From Rhodohalobacter sulfatireducens (lineage in GTDB: Bacteria; Bacteroidota; Rhodothermia; Balneolales; Balneolaceae), in contig NZ_JAKLWS010000024.1 of NCBI RefSeq assembly GCF_022012475.1, forward strand, positions 1 through 64,000: a stretch of DNA of 64,000 nt. Reading direction: 5' to 3'. A program made the translations under genes and the position numbers. Positions within the stretch are counted from its first letter, which is position 1, and every line of letters begins with the position of its first letter. The notes below the pieces were generated by a model. The model worked only from the letters and a program-made list of their open reading frames with translations, was not told the DNA's origin and did not search any database. Below are positions 35,059 through 42,397 of this stretch, piece by piece.

Positions 35059-35901
35059 ATGGAAAACAATTATTTAGTTATCGGAGGAACCGGTAAAACC
35101 GGGCGTAAAGTCGTATCAAATTTAAAGGAAAAGGGATTTAACGTTCGGGTCGGATCCAGAAGTGCCACTCCCCCTTTTCAATGGGAAGATCCTTCAAGCT
35201 GGAGTCAAGTACTTGAAGGTATCGACAGAATGTATATCGTCTTTTATCCCGACCTGGCCGTTCCGGGAGCATATGAAGCTATCCAGAGACTTGTTGAGGT
35301 TGCAAAAACTGCCGGAGTTAAGAAAGCCGTACTGCTTTCAGGAAAAGGAGAAAGAGAAGCTGAACGCTGCGAACAACTTATTGTAAATTCGGGATTAGAT
35401 TATACGCTGGTGCGAGCTTCCTGGTTCAACCAAAATTTCAGTGAAAGCTTCTTTCTTGATCCGATAAAATCCGGCGATGTGGCTTTGCCTATGCCTGAAG
35501 CAAAAATTCCATTCGTTGATACCGGTGACATTGCTGATGTGGTTACCGTCGTCCTGACTGATGAAAAACACAACGGACAAACCTATGAAGTAACCGGCCC
35601 CAGAAAGCTGACCTTCGGCGAGGTGGTTCAGGAAATTTCGAATGCTACTGGAAAACCCATCAAATTTCAACCGGTTGCTCTGGATGATTATACCGAAGGA
35701 ATGAAAAAGGCCGGGCTATCTCTCGACTACATCTGGCTTTTTGAATATCTCTTTAAAGAGGTCCTCGGAAATCCTAATAACCAGGTAGTAAGTAACGATA
35801 TTGAAAAAGTATTGGGGCGAAAAGCGAAAGACTTCTCTGAATTTGCTGCTGAAACAGCTGAGGCGGGAGTATGGGATCAGACTGTTTCTCAAATAGCATA
35901 A
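35059..35901 (+). CDS. NmrA-like NAD(P)-binding protein
   Basis: The 280-residue protein starts with the Rossmann motif NYLVIGGTGKTGRKVVSNLK and follows the NmrA/HSCARG pattern: RVGSRSATPPFQWEDPSSW, KKAVLLSGKGE, TLVRASWFNQNFSE, IPFVDTGDIADVV and YEVTGPRKLTFGEVV. Such atypical SDRs either sense NADP(H) or reduce quinone-like substrates. The Tyr-x3-Lys catalytic pair of classical SDRs is not apparent. It is probably co-expressed with the DUF1772 gene. Confidence 0.87.
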   Translation: MENNYLVIGGTGKTGRKVVSNLKEKGFNVRVGSRSATPPFQWEDPSSWSQVLEGIDRMYIVFYPDLAVPGAYEAIQRLVEVAKTAGVKKAVLLSGKGEREAERCEQLIVNSGLDYTLVRASWFNQNFSESFFLDPIKSGDVALPMPEAKIPFVDTGDIADVVTVVLTDEKHNGQTYEVTGPRKLTFGEVVQEISNATGKPIKFQPVALDDYTEGMKKAGLSLDYIWLFEYLFKEVLGNPNNQVVSNDIEKVLGRKAKDFSEFAAETAEAGVWDQTVSQIA

Positions 35902-36038
35902 TGTCGATTCGAAGTTACCCTGTCACTTCAAAATAAAATCTAAAACTAAGTTACCCTGCACGGCAAGTGCAGGGATTTAAATTCTGAACTGGTATTAAAT
36001 TGAAAAATATCACTCATGAAAAATTTAAAATTATAAGC

Positions 36039-36427
36039 ATGCTGCAATTCGTTAAATAATCGTTTATATCCTGGGAATTTTAGCATTTGTTGGTTCATTC
36101 TTTATTCCGATAATGTATGACCCTGAACTTCAGGCCAATATAGTTTTGATGGCAGCGATCATACCGGCCGCATTCCTGGGAGCTCATATCTATTACAAAA
36201 GAGGGCATAGTACCAGTGGCTTTGCTTAAGCTCTTGCAATGTTCTCAGGTGCAATAAACCTTGATTCAATTATTACTGTCCCGGTCTTTATCATTCCCAA
36301 TGGGGGTACTCACCTTTCATTCTTTGGAGATCCCGGTTTCTGGCTTATTGGTTTTGAATATATAGCTATGGTTGGAGTATACCGGCAATTTAAAGTGGTT
36401 AGAGGCATACACGTTCGACAAAAATAA
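36039..36427 (+). pseudogene. DUF5367-like small membrane protein, nonsense and frameshift
   Basis: A membrane protein can be read through the region: start MLQFVK at 36039, then after a 1-base shift IIVYILGILAFVGSFFIPIM, AAIIPAAFLGAHIYYKRGHS and SGFA. A stop TAA follows at 36227-36229, then LAMFSGAINLDSIITVPVFI, NGGTHLSFFGDPGFWLIGFE and YIAMVGVYRQ. The parts fit one four-helix protein of about 130 residues. One shift and one nonsense codon kill it. The DUF5367 assignment is tentative. Confidence 0.65.
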
Positions 36428-36584
36428 TATTCCGCTGAAGGAATTTTTGATACTTACCAAAACAACTGAATCATGATTAAGGGATCATTAATATGGCTAG
36501 GATGGCCCAATCAAAGTTTTAAAAAGAAATCCAAGAATTAGAAATTCATTACATCAGTTAATCCTGAAAAAACCGGAAGTTGAA

Positions 36585-37574
36585 TTAGACATCATGATTC
36601 AGAACTACATTTCCAATCTTATCTCCGGTTAATACATATTGGAAAGCTTCTTTTATATCGACGAATGAATACCTGCGGTCAATTACCGGATCAAACGAGC
36701 CATCCTGGATTCGGGCTAGGATATACTCTAAACTCTCCGTGATATTATATGGAACAGGGAATTTTACCTTTTTCCCGTTTTTAAAAAATCCGAGAAGTGC
36801 TAAGACAGGATTCTGTGCTTTCGGCCCTAATTCAGAGGAGATATACACCCCATGTTCGGTTAGCAGGGGTTTACACCTGCCAAATGTACTCTTGCCAACT
36901 GCATCAAAGACAAAATCATACTTCACACGATCTTCGGTAAAATCCTGCTTATCAAAACAGATAACCCGATCTGCTCCCAGTGATTTGATCAACTCATATT
37001 GATGAGATGGACAAACAGCCGTAACAGCCGCCCCATGATATTTCAGAAATTGCAAACCCGCTGAACCAATGGCACCGGTCGCTCCATTCAGCAGTACTTT
37101 CTTCCCCTTTAAATTCTCCATTCTCTTGATAAAGTTGTAAGCATAATGTGCTCCCTCAAATGCCGCAGCAGCTTTTTCAAACGATAAGGAATCGGGAATA
37201 TTTATGACTCCTCCTTTTTCCTTTATAAGCATACACTCTGCGTGAGATGAAACTCCATTATCTCCAAATCCACCAACGCGATCACCCTTTTTAAATCGTG
37301 AAACATCTTTCCCGGTTTCCACCACCGTGCCGGCAAAATCGGAACCGGTAACGGGATTTCTTGGTCGTTTGAACCCGGCAACTAAACGCATTATTGCCGG
37401 TTCACCTGTTAAATAAGCACAATCGGTTCTGTTTACTGTTGATGCATGAATCCGTATCAGCAATTCATCATTCTTGGGGGTTGGTATCTCTTTATCCACA
37501 AACTGAATCGCTTCTTCTTTACCGTATTCCGGGTGTTCAGCAACTTTCATTGAATTCAATGTTACTTTGTTCAT
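36585..37574 (-). CDS. NAD(P)-dependent MDR-family oxidoreductase
   Basis: The 329-residue protein has the GroES-like domain (LLIRIHASTVNRTDCAYLTG, GSDFAGTVVETGKDV, GDRVGGFG) and the Rossmann domain with KVLLNGATGAIGSAGLQFLK. It also holds KYDFVFDAVGKSTF. No zinc-ligand cluster is seen, so it is nearest to the QOR/reticulon-4-interacting-like reductases. It is a paralogue of the gene at 26685: both share RPRNP, the KYDFVFDAVGKS/KYVIDAVGKS block and the ending 'GNVVL/GNVII'. It is transcribed away from the SDR gene at 37902. Confidence 0.86.
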   Translation of the reverse strand: MNKVTLNSMKVAEHPEYGKEEAIQFVDKEIPTPKNDELLIRIHASTVNRTDCAYLTGEPAIMRLVAGFKRPRNPVTGSDFAGTVVETGKDVSRFKKGDRVGGFGDNGVSSHAECMLIKEKGGVINIPDSLSFEKAAAAFEGAHYAYNFIKRMENLKGKKVLLNGATGAIGSAGLQFLKYHGAAVTAVCPSHQYELIKSLGADRVICFDKQDFTEDRVKYDFVFDAVGKSTFGRCKPLLTEHGVYISSELGPKAQNPVLALLGFFKNGKKVKFPVPYNITESLEYILARIQDGSFDPVIDRRYSFVDIKEAFQYVLTGDKIGNVVLNHDV

Positions 37575-37901
37575 TCTGGTATCTTTATCGTGTTAAATAG
37601 TCATCAGACGTAATTTGGTAACGTTTTTCAAGCGATTCGTCCAGATTTTTAAAAAATTGTATGAATGAGATTACGCACTTTTTATAAAATAAGTTGAATC
37701 GAGCATTGATTCTTTACGCGAATAAAAGAGAAACAAAGATGCTTAGCCATCGAAAGTAGCTTTTTCAATTTTATTAATTACTCATCCCCTCCAACCTCAA
37801 AACGTCCGGGATCTCACGAAGAGGTCCTAAATCATAATCCCGGACGATAACGAACGCCAGCTTCCACATCTTTGGTGCAGAAACTTAAATAAAACTGCAT
37901 C
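37575..37901. other. 327-bp divergent gap with a perfect inverted repeat
   Basis: The gap separates the divergent MDR and SDR genes. It holds the inverted repeat cgtccgggat / atcccggacg (37803-37846) and, 20 bp further on, the word catctttg (37867-37874), close to a Bacteroidota -7 box for the SDR gene. No coding frame is supported. Confidence 0.5.
37803..37846. promoter_or_regulatory. Perfect 10-bp inverted repeat before an SDR gene
   Basis: cgtccgggat (37803-37812) and atcccggacg (37837-37846) are exact inverted repeats spaced by 24 bases. They lie 56 bp upstream of the SDR start, in a divergent promoter region. The site could be an operator or a leader hairpin; a T tract for termination is absent. 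Confidence 0.45.
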
Positions 37902-38768
37902 ATGGAAAACATTTTACTCGCAGGAGCAACCGGATACTTAGGAAGACGGATTGTCAGGGAATTGACGGTTTGGGGAATTCCAACTGCGGCGATAGCGCGA
38001 AACCCTGAAAAATTGAGCGATGCTGATCCTGAAATAATCAGGGTACTCAAAGCTGAAGTTACTCAACCGGAAACCTTAGTAGGAATCTGCGACGGAATAG
38101 ATACGGTAATTTCTACTTTAGGTATTACACACCAACAGGATGGTTTTAGCTACATGAATGTAGATTACCAGGCCAACCTGAATCTGCTCCGCGAAGCCCA
38201 ACAAGCTGAGGTTCGAAAATTTATCTACATCTCGGTGATTGATGGCGACAAGCTTAGACACCTCGCCATCTCAACCGCCAAAGAAATGTTTATGGATGAA
38301 CTGAAAGCCTCCGGTCTGGAGTACACAGTTATACGGCCCAATGGCTTCTATTCTGATATGCGGCAGTTTCTGAAGATGGCTCAAAAAGGAAAGATTTATC
38401 TCTTCGGGAATGGTGAATATAAGCTGAATCCCATTCATGGGGCCGATCTCGCAGAGGTTTGTGTTCGGGCCATTTCTCAAAAAACGAAAGAGATCACGGT
38501 AGGCGGACCGGACATCCTTACCCATAATGAAATTGCCGAAATGGCCTTCTCTGCATGGGGCAAAACACCAAGTATCACTTATCTGCCGGACTGGACTCGA
38601 CGTGCCATTATTACCGGAGCAAAGTTTTTTTCTACATCAAAAAGGTACGGAGCCCTTGAATTTTTACTGACAATGATGGGCCGCGACAATATGGCTCCTC
38701 GCCACGGATCTCACAGGCTGCAGGATTTTTACAAGCGTGAAATAAACAACATCAAAACCAATAACTAA
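37902..38768 (+). CDS. SDR family (atypical, NAD(P)H-binding) oxidoreductase
   Basis: The 288-residue protein opens NILLAGATGYLGRRIVRELT, a Rossmann glycine motif. IDTVISTLGITHQQDGFSYM follows, then NVDYQANLNLLREAQQAEVR and KFIYISVIDG, as in extended or atypical SDRs. The latter half (YTVIRPNGFYSDMRQFLKMA, LNPIHGADLAEVCVRA, VGGPDILTHNEIAEMAF) matches NAD(P)-dependent epimerase/NmrA-like members. The active-site Tyr-Lys pair is not obvious, so catalysis is uncertain. It is 14 bp before a beta-barrel gene on the same strand. Confidence 0.87.
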   Translation: MENILLAGATGYLGRRIVRELTVWGIPTAAIARNPEKLSDADPEIIRVLKAEVTQPETLVGICDGIDTVISTLGITHQQDGFSYMNVDYQANLNLLREAQQAEVRKFIYISVIDGDKLRHLAISTAKEMFMDELKASGLEYTVIRPNGFYSDMRQFLKMAQKGKIYLFGNGEYKLNPIHGADLAEVCVRAISQKTKEITVGGPDILTHNEIAEMAFSAWGKTPSITYLPDWTRRAIITGAKFFSTSKRYGALEFLLTMMGRDNMAPRHGSHRLQDFYKREINNIKTNN

Positions 38769-38782
38769 TAGATAATAATACA

Positions 38783-39367
38783 ATGAGACAAGCAATAACA
38801 ACAATTAAACAGGTAATCATAGCAATTATTCTCATGCTTTCGAGCATGCAGGCAATAGCACAAGACAATCAAATCGAACCCAACCGCAAAGGATTTGTCA
38901 TTGGCGTAAGTGCCGGTGCAGGATATCTTTCGATTGAGGGGGACGCGGCACCCAGCACATTTGAAGATGGCGGCCTCCCGTTTCCTAACCTTAAGATCGG
39001 CTGGATGATTAATCCAAAAACCGCGCTGCTGCTTAGCATACCCGGTATGGGATATGAGATTGACGGCGTGGACCGAAGTTTCGACTCGGTAGTACCCTCC
39101 ATTCAATACTGGCTGCGGCCTAAGTGGTGGGTAAATGTCGGCTTTGGCCTTGGAATGGATTCCGTTGCGTTCTACGAAGATGACCACGGACAGGACAAAC
39201 TGAACGTGGGCCCTGCCGGGATGATCAGTACCGGTTTCGAGATCTACAAACGAGGCAAATTTACAATCGACCTGCAGGGTACCATTCACGCAGGCCAAAT
39301 GTACACGGGCGGAGATCATTACGATGCCGGTGCACTCTTGGCGGGTGTGGGCTTCAACTTCTATTGA
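38783..39367 (+). CDS. Outer-membrane beta-barrel-like protein
   Basis: The 194-residue protein has a Sec signal peptide (1-27, AIAQD) and a repeating strand pattern rich in Gly and aromatics: KGFVIGVSAGAGYLSIEG, KIGWMINPKTALLLSIPGMG, WWVNVGFGLGMDSVAFY, FTIDLQGTIHAGQMY. It ends ALLAGVGFNFY with an aromatic terminus as in outer-membrane barrels. It resembles small OmpA/OmpW-like eight-strand barrels. The role is unknown. It is 14 bp after the SDR gene and likely co-transcribed. Confidence 0.72.
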   Translation: MRQAITTIKQVIIAIILMLSSMQAIAQDNQIEPNRKGFVIGVSAGAGYLSIEGDAAPSTFEDGGLPFPNLKIGWMINPKTALLLSIPGMGYEIDGVDRSFDSVVPSIQYWLRPKWWVNVGFGLGMDSVAFYEDDHGQDKLNVGPAGMISTGFEIYKRGKFTIDLQGTIHAGQMYTGGDHYDAGALLAGVGFNFY

Positions 39368-39475
39368 TCTATACAAATCAAATGAATACTAACCACCAAA
39401 ATTTAAATAGCGGGGGAATTCATTGAATCCTTCGCTTTTCAAATAGAATCAAACCAACTTTCATAAATTATCGTG

Positions 39476-39552
39476 AGTTCGAGATACACAAATAAGTCTA
39501 AAATGTCCCCCTTCGAAGGGGGACACTCCTTAACAAACTCATATCTCGAACT
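39476..39552 (-). repeat. MITE-like element, family A, short deletion derivative
   Basis: This 77-bp unit has the same perfect 11-bp termini (agttcgagata 39476-39486; tatctcgaact 39542-39552) and sub-terminal words (aataagtctaaaa on one side, ttaacaaactca on the other) as the 194-bp copy. The orientation is reversed and the central ~115 bp are missing. Only one palindrome (gtcccccttcgaagggggac) remains. It ends 19 bp before the start of the acetyltransferase gene. Confidence 0.85.
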
Positions 39553-39571
39553 AAGGTTAAATTAATATCAT

Positions 39572-40198
39572 ATGACCGGACCCGATAAGAACATTGTCTT
39601 TCCACTCAAGGATTATAACCGCCTCTGTTTTCTCAAAAACATTATAGAAAATCCGAATATCATTGTGGGGGATTACACCTATTACGATGATTTTGAGGAC
39701 GTTCACAACTTCGAAGAGAACGTCAAATATCATTTTGATTTTGTCGGGGATAAACTGATCATCGGTAAATTTTGCATGATCGCTTCGGATGTAACTTTTA
39801 TCATGAATGGAGCGAATCATCTGACCAATTCAATCTCGACCTATCCGTTTGAAATTTTTGAGAATGGTTGGGAAAAAGCGATGGAGGGTAAAACCTACCC
39901 GGTAAAAGGCGATACAGTAATAGGCAATGATGTTTGGATCGGGTACAACGCCACCATTATGCCGGGAGTTCGGGTTGGTGATGGTGCCATCATTGCGACA
40001 AATTCAACCGTGGTAAAAGATGTGAACCCGTACTCTGTCGTTGGCGGAAATCCTGCGAGAGAGATCAAAAAAAGATTTTCAGATAAACAGATTGAAAAGT
40101 TCTTGGAGATTCAGTGGTGGAATTGGAAGATCGAAAAAATCACAGAAAATTTGCCGATTTTGACAGCTAACAATCCTGACGCCCTGGATCATGTTTGA
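39572..40198 (+). CDS. Vat/CatB-type xenobiotic acetyltransferase (hexapeptide repeat)
   Basis: The 208-residue protein is a left-handed beta-helix acyltransferase. The active-site loop FIMNGANHLTNSISTYPFEI has His83 at the catalytic position of streptogramin A acetyltransferases. Next come ENGWEKAM and the hexapeptide repeats GDTVIGNDVWIGYNATIMPG and VRVGDGAIIATNSTVV, ending DVNPYSVVGGNPAREIKKRF. It matches VatD/VatF-like and CatB proteins more closely than sugar acetyltransferases. It may acetylate streptogramin-like or other hydroxyl substrates with acetyl-CoA. It overlaps the next gene by 8 bp. Actual resistance is not shown. Confidence 0.88.
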   Translation: MTGPDKNIVFPLKDYNRLCFLKNIIENPNIIVGDYTYYDDFEDVHNFEENVKYHFDFVGDKLIIGKFCMIASDVTFIMNGANHLTNSISTYPFEIFENGWEKAMEGKTYPVKGDTVIGNDVWIGYNATIMPGVRVGDGAIIATNSTVVKDVNPYSVVGGNPAREIKKRFSDKQIEKFLEIQWWNWKIEKITENLPILTANNPDALDHV

Positions 40199-40739
40199 AA
40201 GATTCTTGAAAAAATGCAGGCAGATTCGCTCAAAAGATCAACTGATAAGTTTCATCGAAAAGCTGGAGAGAGTTGGCAAAGCATTTTTTGCTCCCGTTGA
40301 AATCAAGTCAATATTCATAAATGTGCTTATCGCCATTCCCAGAATTGCATTTGGAGTCATTTTAATTTCAGATGTCTGGCGAAGAAAAATCGGTATGCCG
40401 GTCAATGAAACCTCAGGTTATGTAACTCAATTGATGGAAATTCCCGGCTGGCCGGATTGGATTGACAAAAACATGATCCTCTGGATTGATATCGTAGAAA
40501 AAATCGGCCAGGGCAGCGTTTTCATCTTTGGATTTAACACACGGCTTGTGGCGTTTGCCATGATCTGGACATCGCTCGAGCGCTGGTTTAACGAATTTAT
40601 GATAGAAACACTCGTTCTCCCCTTGTACATTCTTTTTATTTCTGTCTGTTTCTACTCACTGATTTTGGGATCAGGGAAAATTGGGATTGATTACTGGATA
40701 AGCCGTAAACTTGACTCTAAAAGGAATAAGAATAGCTAA
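40191..40739 (+). CDS. DoxX-like membrane protein
   Basis: The 182-residue protein has a charged N-terminus and about four membrane helices (FINVLIAIPRIAFGVILISD, then WIDIVEKIGQGSVFIFGFNT, RLVAFAMIWTSLERWF and LVLPLYILFISVCFYSLILG). The loop pattern and helix spacing resemble the DoxX/DoxD family of quinone-linked membrane proteins. The function is uncertain. It starts inside the last codons of the Vat-like gene (8-bp overlap) and ends 1 bp before the next gene, so the three are one operon. Confidence 0.7.
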   Translation: MFERFLKKCRQIRSKDQLISFIEKLERVGKAFFAPVEIKSIFINVLIAIPRIAFGVILISDVWRRKIGMPVNETSGYVTQLMEIPGWPDWIDKNMILWIDIVEKIGQGSVFIFGFNTRLVAFAMIWTSLERWFNEFMIETLVLPLYILFISVCFYSLILGSGKIGIDYWISRKLDSKRNKNS

Positions 40740-40740
40740 C

Positions 40741-41421
40741 ATGAAGAAGTTTTTGAAATGGGTAACTGGAGTAATGGTGTTTCTCACATTCGTTGTGACA
40801 ACGTTCTATTGGTTTGAGGGTGAGAAAGAAGTCAGAATATTATGTTCAATGTTCAAACCCGGTCAATCAACAGAACACGTGATTCGAACTCTTGATACCG
40901 GCCACCATCTCGACTATATGCAAGAAAACAATCGGATCAGTGTAGACAGTCCCAAAACACTTGGCAGTTCCCGGTGCACCATAGAATTTTCAGAAGGCGG
41001 TGAGGTGATTTCAAGTCGCTACTCACAATCATTATCTCTAAACAAAATCGCTGCATGGATTGGAGTTTTCGGATTCCTGGGTATGGGCATCTTCCAGTTT
41101 CTGCTGGCTCTTGGTTACCCATACGGCAAACTGGCCTGGGGTGGATTTTATGAGAAACTACCTGTTTCGCTGCGAATTGGAAGTGGAATTGCAATTCTGA
41201 TTTATGGCTATGGAATCATCGTTCTGCTTGAATCTGCTCAAATCATTCAAGTTATGAACAATCCTGAACTGGCAGAATATTCGGTGTGGATATTTGCTGC
41301 TCTTTTTGCATTGAGTACGATTGGGAATCTTCAATCAAATAGCGAACTGGAAAAAAGAATTATGACGCCCATTGGAATTCTTTTTTGTTATGTTTGCATC
41401 GTTGTGGGAATGGCCGGATAA
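40741..41421 (+). CDS. Hypothetical membrane protein
   Basis: From ATG 40741 the product is 226 residues (an in-frame start 30 bp upstream would lie inside the DoxX-like gene). It has one N-terminal helix (VTGVMVFLTFVVTTFYWF), a polar domain of about 70 residues (KEVRILCSMFKPGQSTEHVI, RCTIEFSEGGEVIS), and four further helices (IAAWIGVFGFLGMGIFQFLL, IAILIYGYGIIVLLES, WIFAALFALSTIG, IGILFCYVCIVVGMAG). No family is recognised. It belongs to the operon with the Vat-like and DoxX-like genes. Confidence 0.7.
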   Translation: MKKFLKWVTGVMVFLTFVVTTFYWFEGEKEVRILCSMFKPGQSTEHVIRTLDTGHHLDYMQENNRISVDSPKTLGSSRCTIEFSEGGEVISSRYSQSLSLNKIAAWIGVFGFLGMGIFQFLLALGYPYGKLAWGGFYEKLPVSLRIGSGIAILIYGYGIIVLLESAQIIQVMNNPELAEYSVWIFAALFALSTIGNLQSNSELEKRIMTPIGILFCYVCIVVGMAG

Positions 41422-41467
41422 AGAATATCTATTCTCTTAATAGCTTGATTCATCTTATTTTGAATGA

Positions 41468-42283
41468 ATGCTCCGGCAAACCACAAAACGATTATTCGAT
41501 TTTTACCTGAACAGCAGTATTCATGTAGCGCTTGCAGTTTCCGCATTTGCTGCAATCACCATGATCAATTTAAGGCTGGAGATCGATCTGTATCTGTTGT
41601 TCTTTATATTCTTCAGCACGATTATCGGGTACAATATCACGAAGTACACGGGAAGCCATCAATCCCCGGAAGCCGGAACAGAGCCAAGACAAAGTATTCT
41701 GATCTTCTCCATTCTATCTACTCTTCCACTACTCTATTTCATGTTTACTCAGCCACTCTCTATCATTATCATCTCTGCATTGATGGGGTTGATAACAATC
41801 TCATATAGTTGGCCTTTTCTATGGAGGCGTTCCAACCTGAGGGATATCACAAGCCTAAAAATTTTTGTGATCGCTTTCGTTTGGTCCGTCGTAACTGTCA
41901 TTCTTCCGGTGTTGCCAGGTGCACTTACATTCGACATAAACCTGATCATTGAATTTGTTCAGCGATTTATATTTGTTCTCGTACTCACCCTACCTTTTGA
42001 TATTCGAGATGCCCGATTTGATACCTATCAACTTGCCACAATTCCACAAGTGATTGGCATTAAACGCTCAAGAGTATTTGGAGTCTTTTTACTTTCCATT
42101 GTCGTACTCTTTGAATTTTTAAAAACTCCGCTGTTGATTGACCAGGCACTGATTTTAGCTGGAATTTCTATTCTAACCGCTTTCTTCGTGATGCGATCCG
42201 TCGTAAAACAGACCCAATATTATGCCTCTTTTTGGGTGGAGAGCATCCCAATTATTTGGTGTGGGTTATTGATTCTTTTTTGA
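41468..42283 (+). CDS. UbiA-like polytopic membrane protein
   Basis: The 271-residue protein has about eight membrane helices and a conserved loop TLPFDIRDARFDTYQLATIPQ followed by GIKRSR. This resembles the second Asp-rich motif of UbiA-type prenyltransferases (D..D). The first motif is weak (YNITKYTG, where UbiA has NDxxDxxxD). It matches a Bacteroidota group of UbiA-like membrane proteins of unknown substrate. The start ATG follows the hypothetical membrane gene by 46 bp, with no terminator between them. Confidence 0.65.
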   Translation: MLRQTTKRLFDFYLNSSIHVALAVSAFAAITMINLRLEIDLYLLFFIFFSTIIGYNITKYTGSHQSPEAGTEPRQSILIFSILSTLPLLYFMFTQPLSIIIISALMGLITISYSWPFLWRRSNLRDITSLKIFVIAFVWSVVTVILPVLPGALTFDINLIIEFVQRFIFVLVLTLPFDIRDARFDTYQLATIPQVIGIKRSRVFGVFLLSIVVLFEFLKTPLLIDQALILAGISILTAFFVMRSVVKQTQYYASFWVESIPIIWCGLLILF

Positions 42284-42290
42284 TCTGAAG

Positions 42291-42386
42291 AGACATGGTA
42301 TGTCTCCTACTTTCACAAAATTAACTGCTTTCTCTAAGTTTTTTATTTATAGCTATTTCGAAGCTTCTATCAGACATACCATGTCT
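42291..42386 (+). repeat. Small inverted-repeat element, family C, copy 1
   Basis: This 96-bp unit between convergent genes starts agacatggtatgtct and ends agacataccatgtct. These ends are exact inverse complements over 15 bases, and each half is itself nearly palindromic (agacat...atgtct). The core agacatggtat is shared with the 98-bp element at 48440. The interior is AT-rich and non-coding. It may also act as a bidirectional terminator. Confidence 0.75.
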
Positions 42387-42397
42387 TTTGTAGAATC

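Noticed and set aside
38765-39376. Long 203-residue minus-strand frame opposite the beta-barrel gene.
   Set aside because: The plus frame has a signal peptide and beta-barrel pattern; the minus frame has no recognisable domain.
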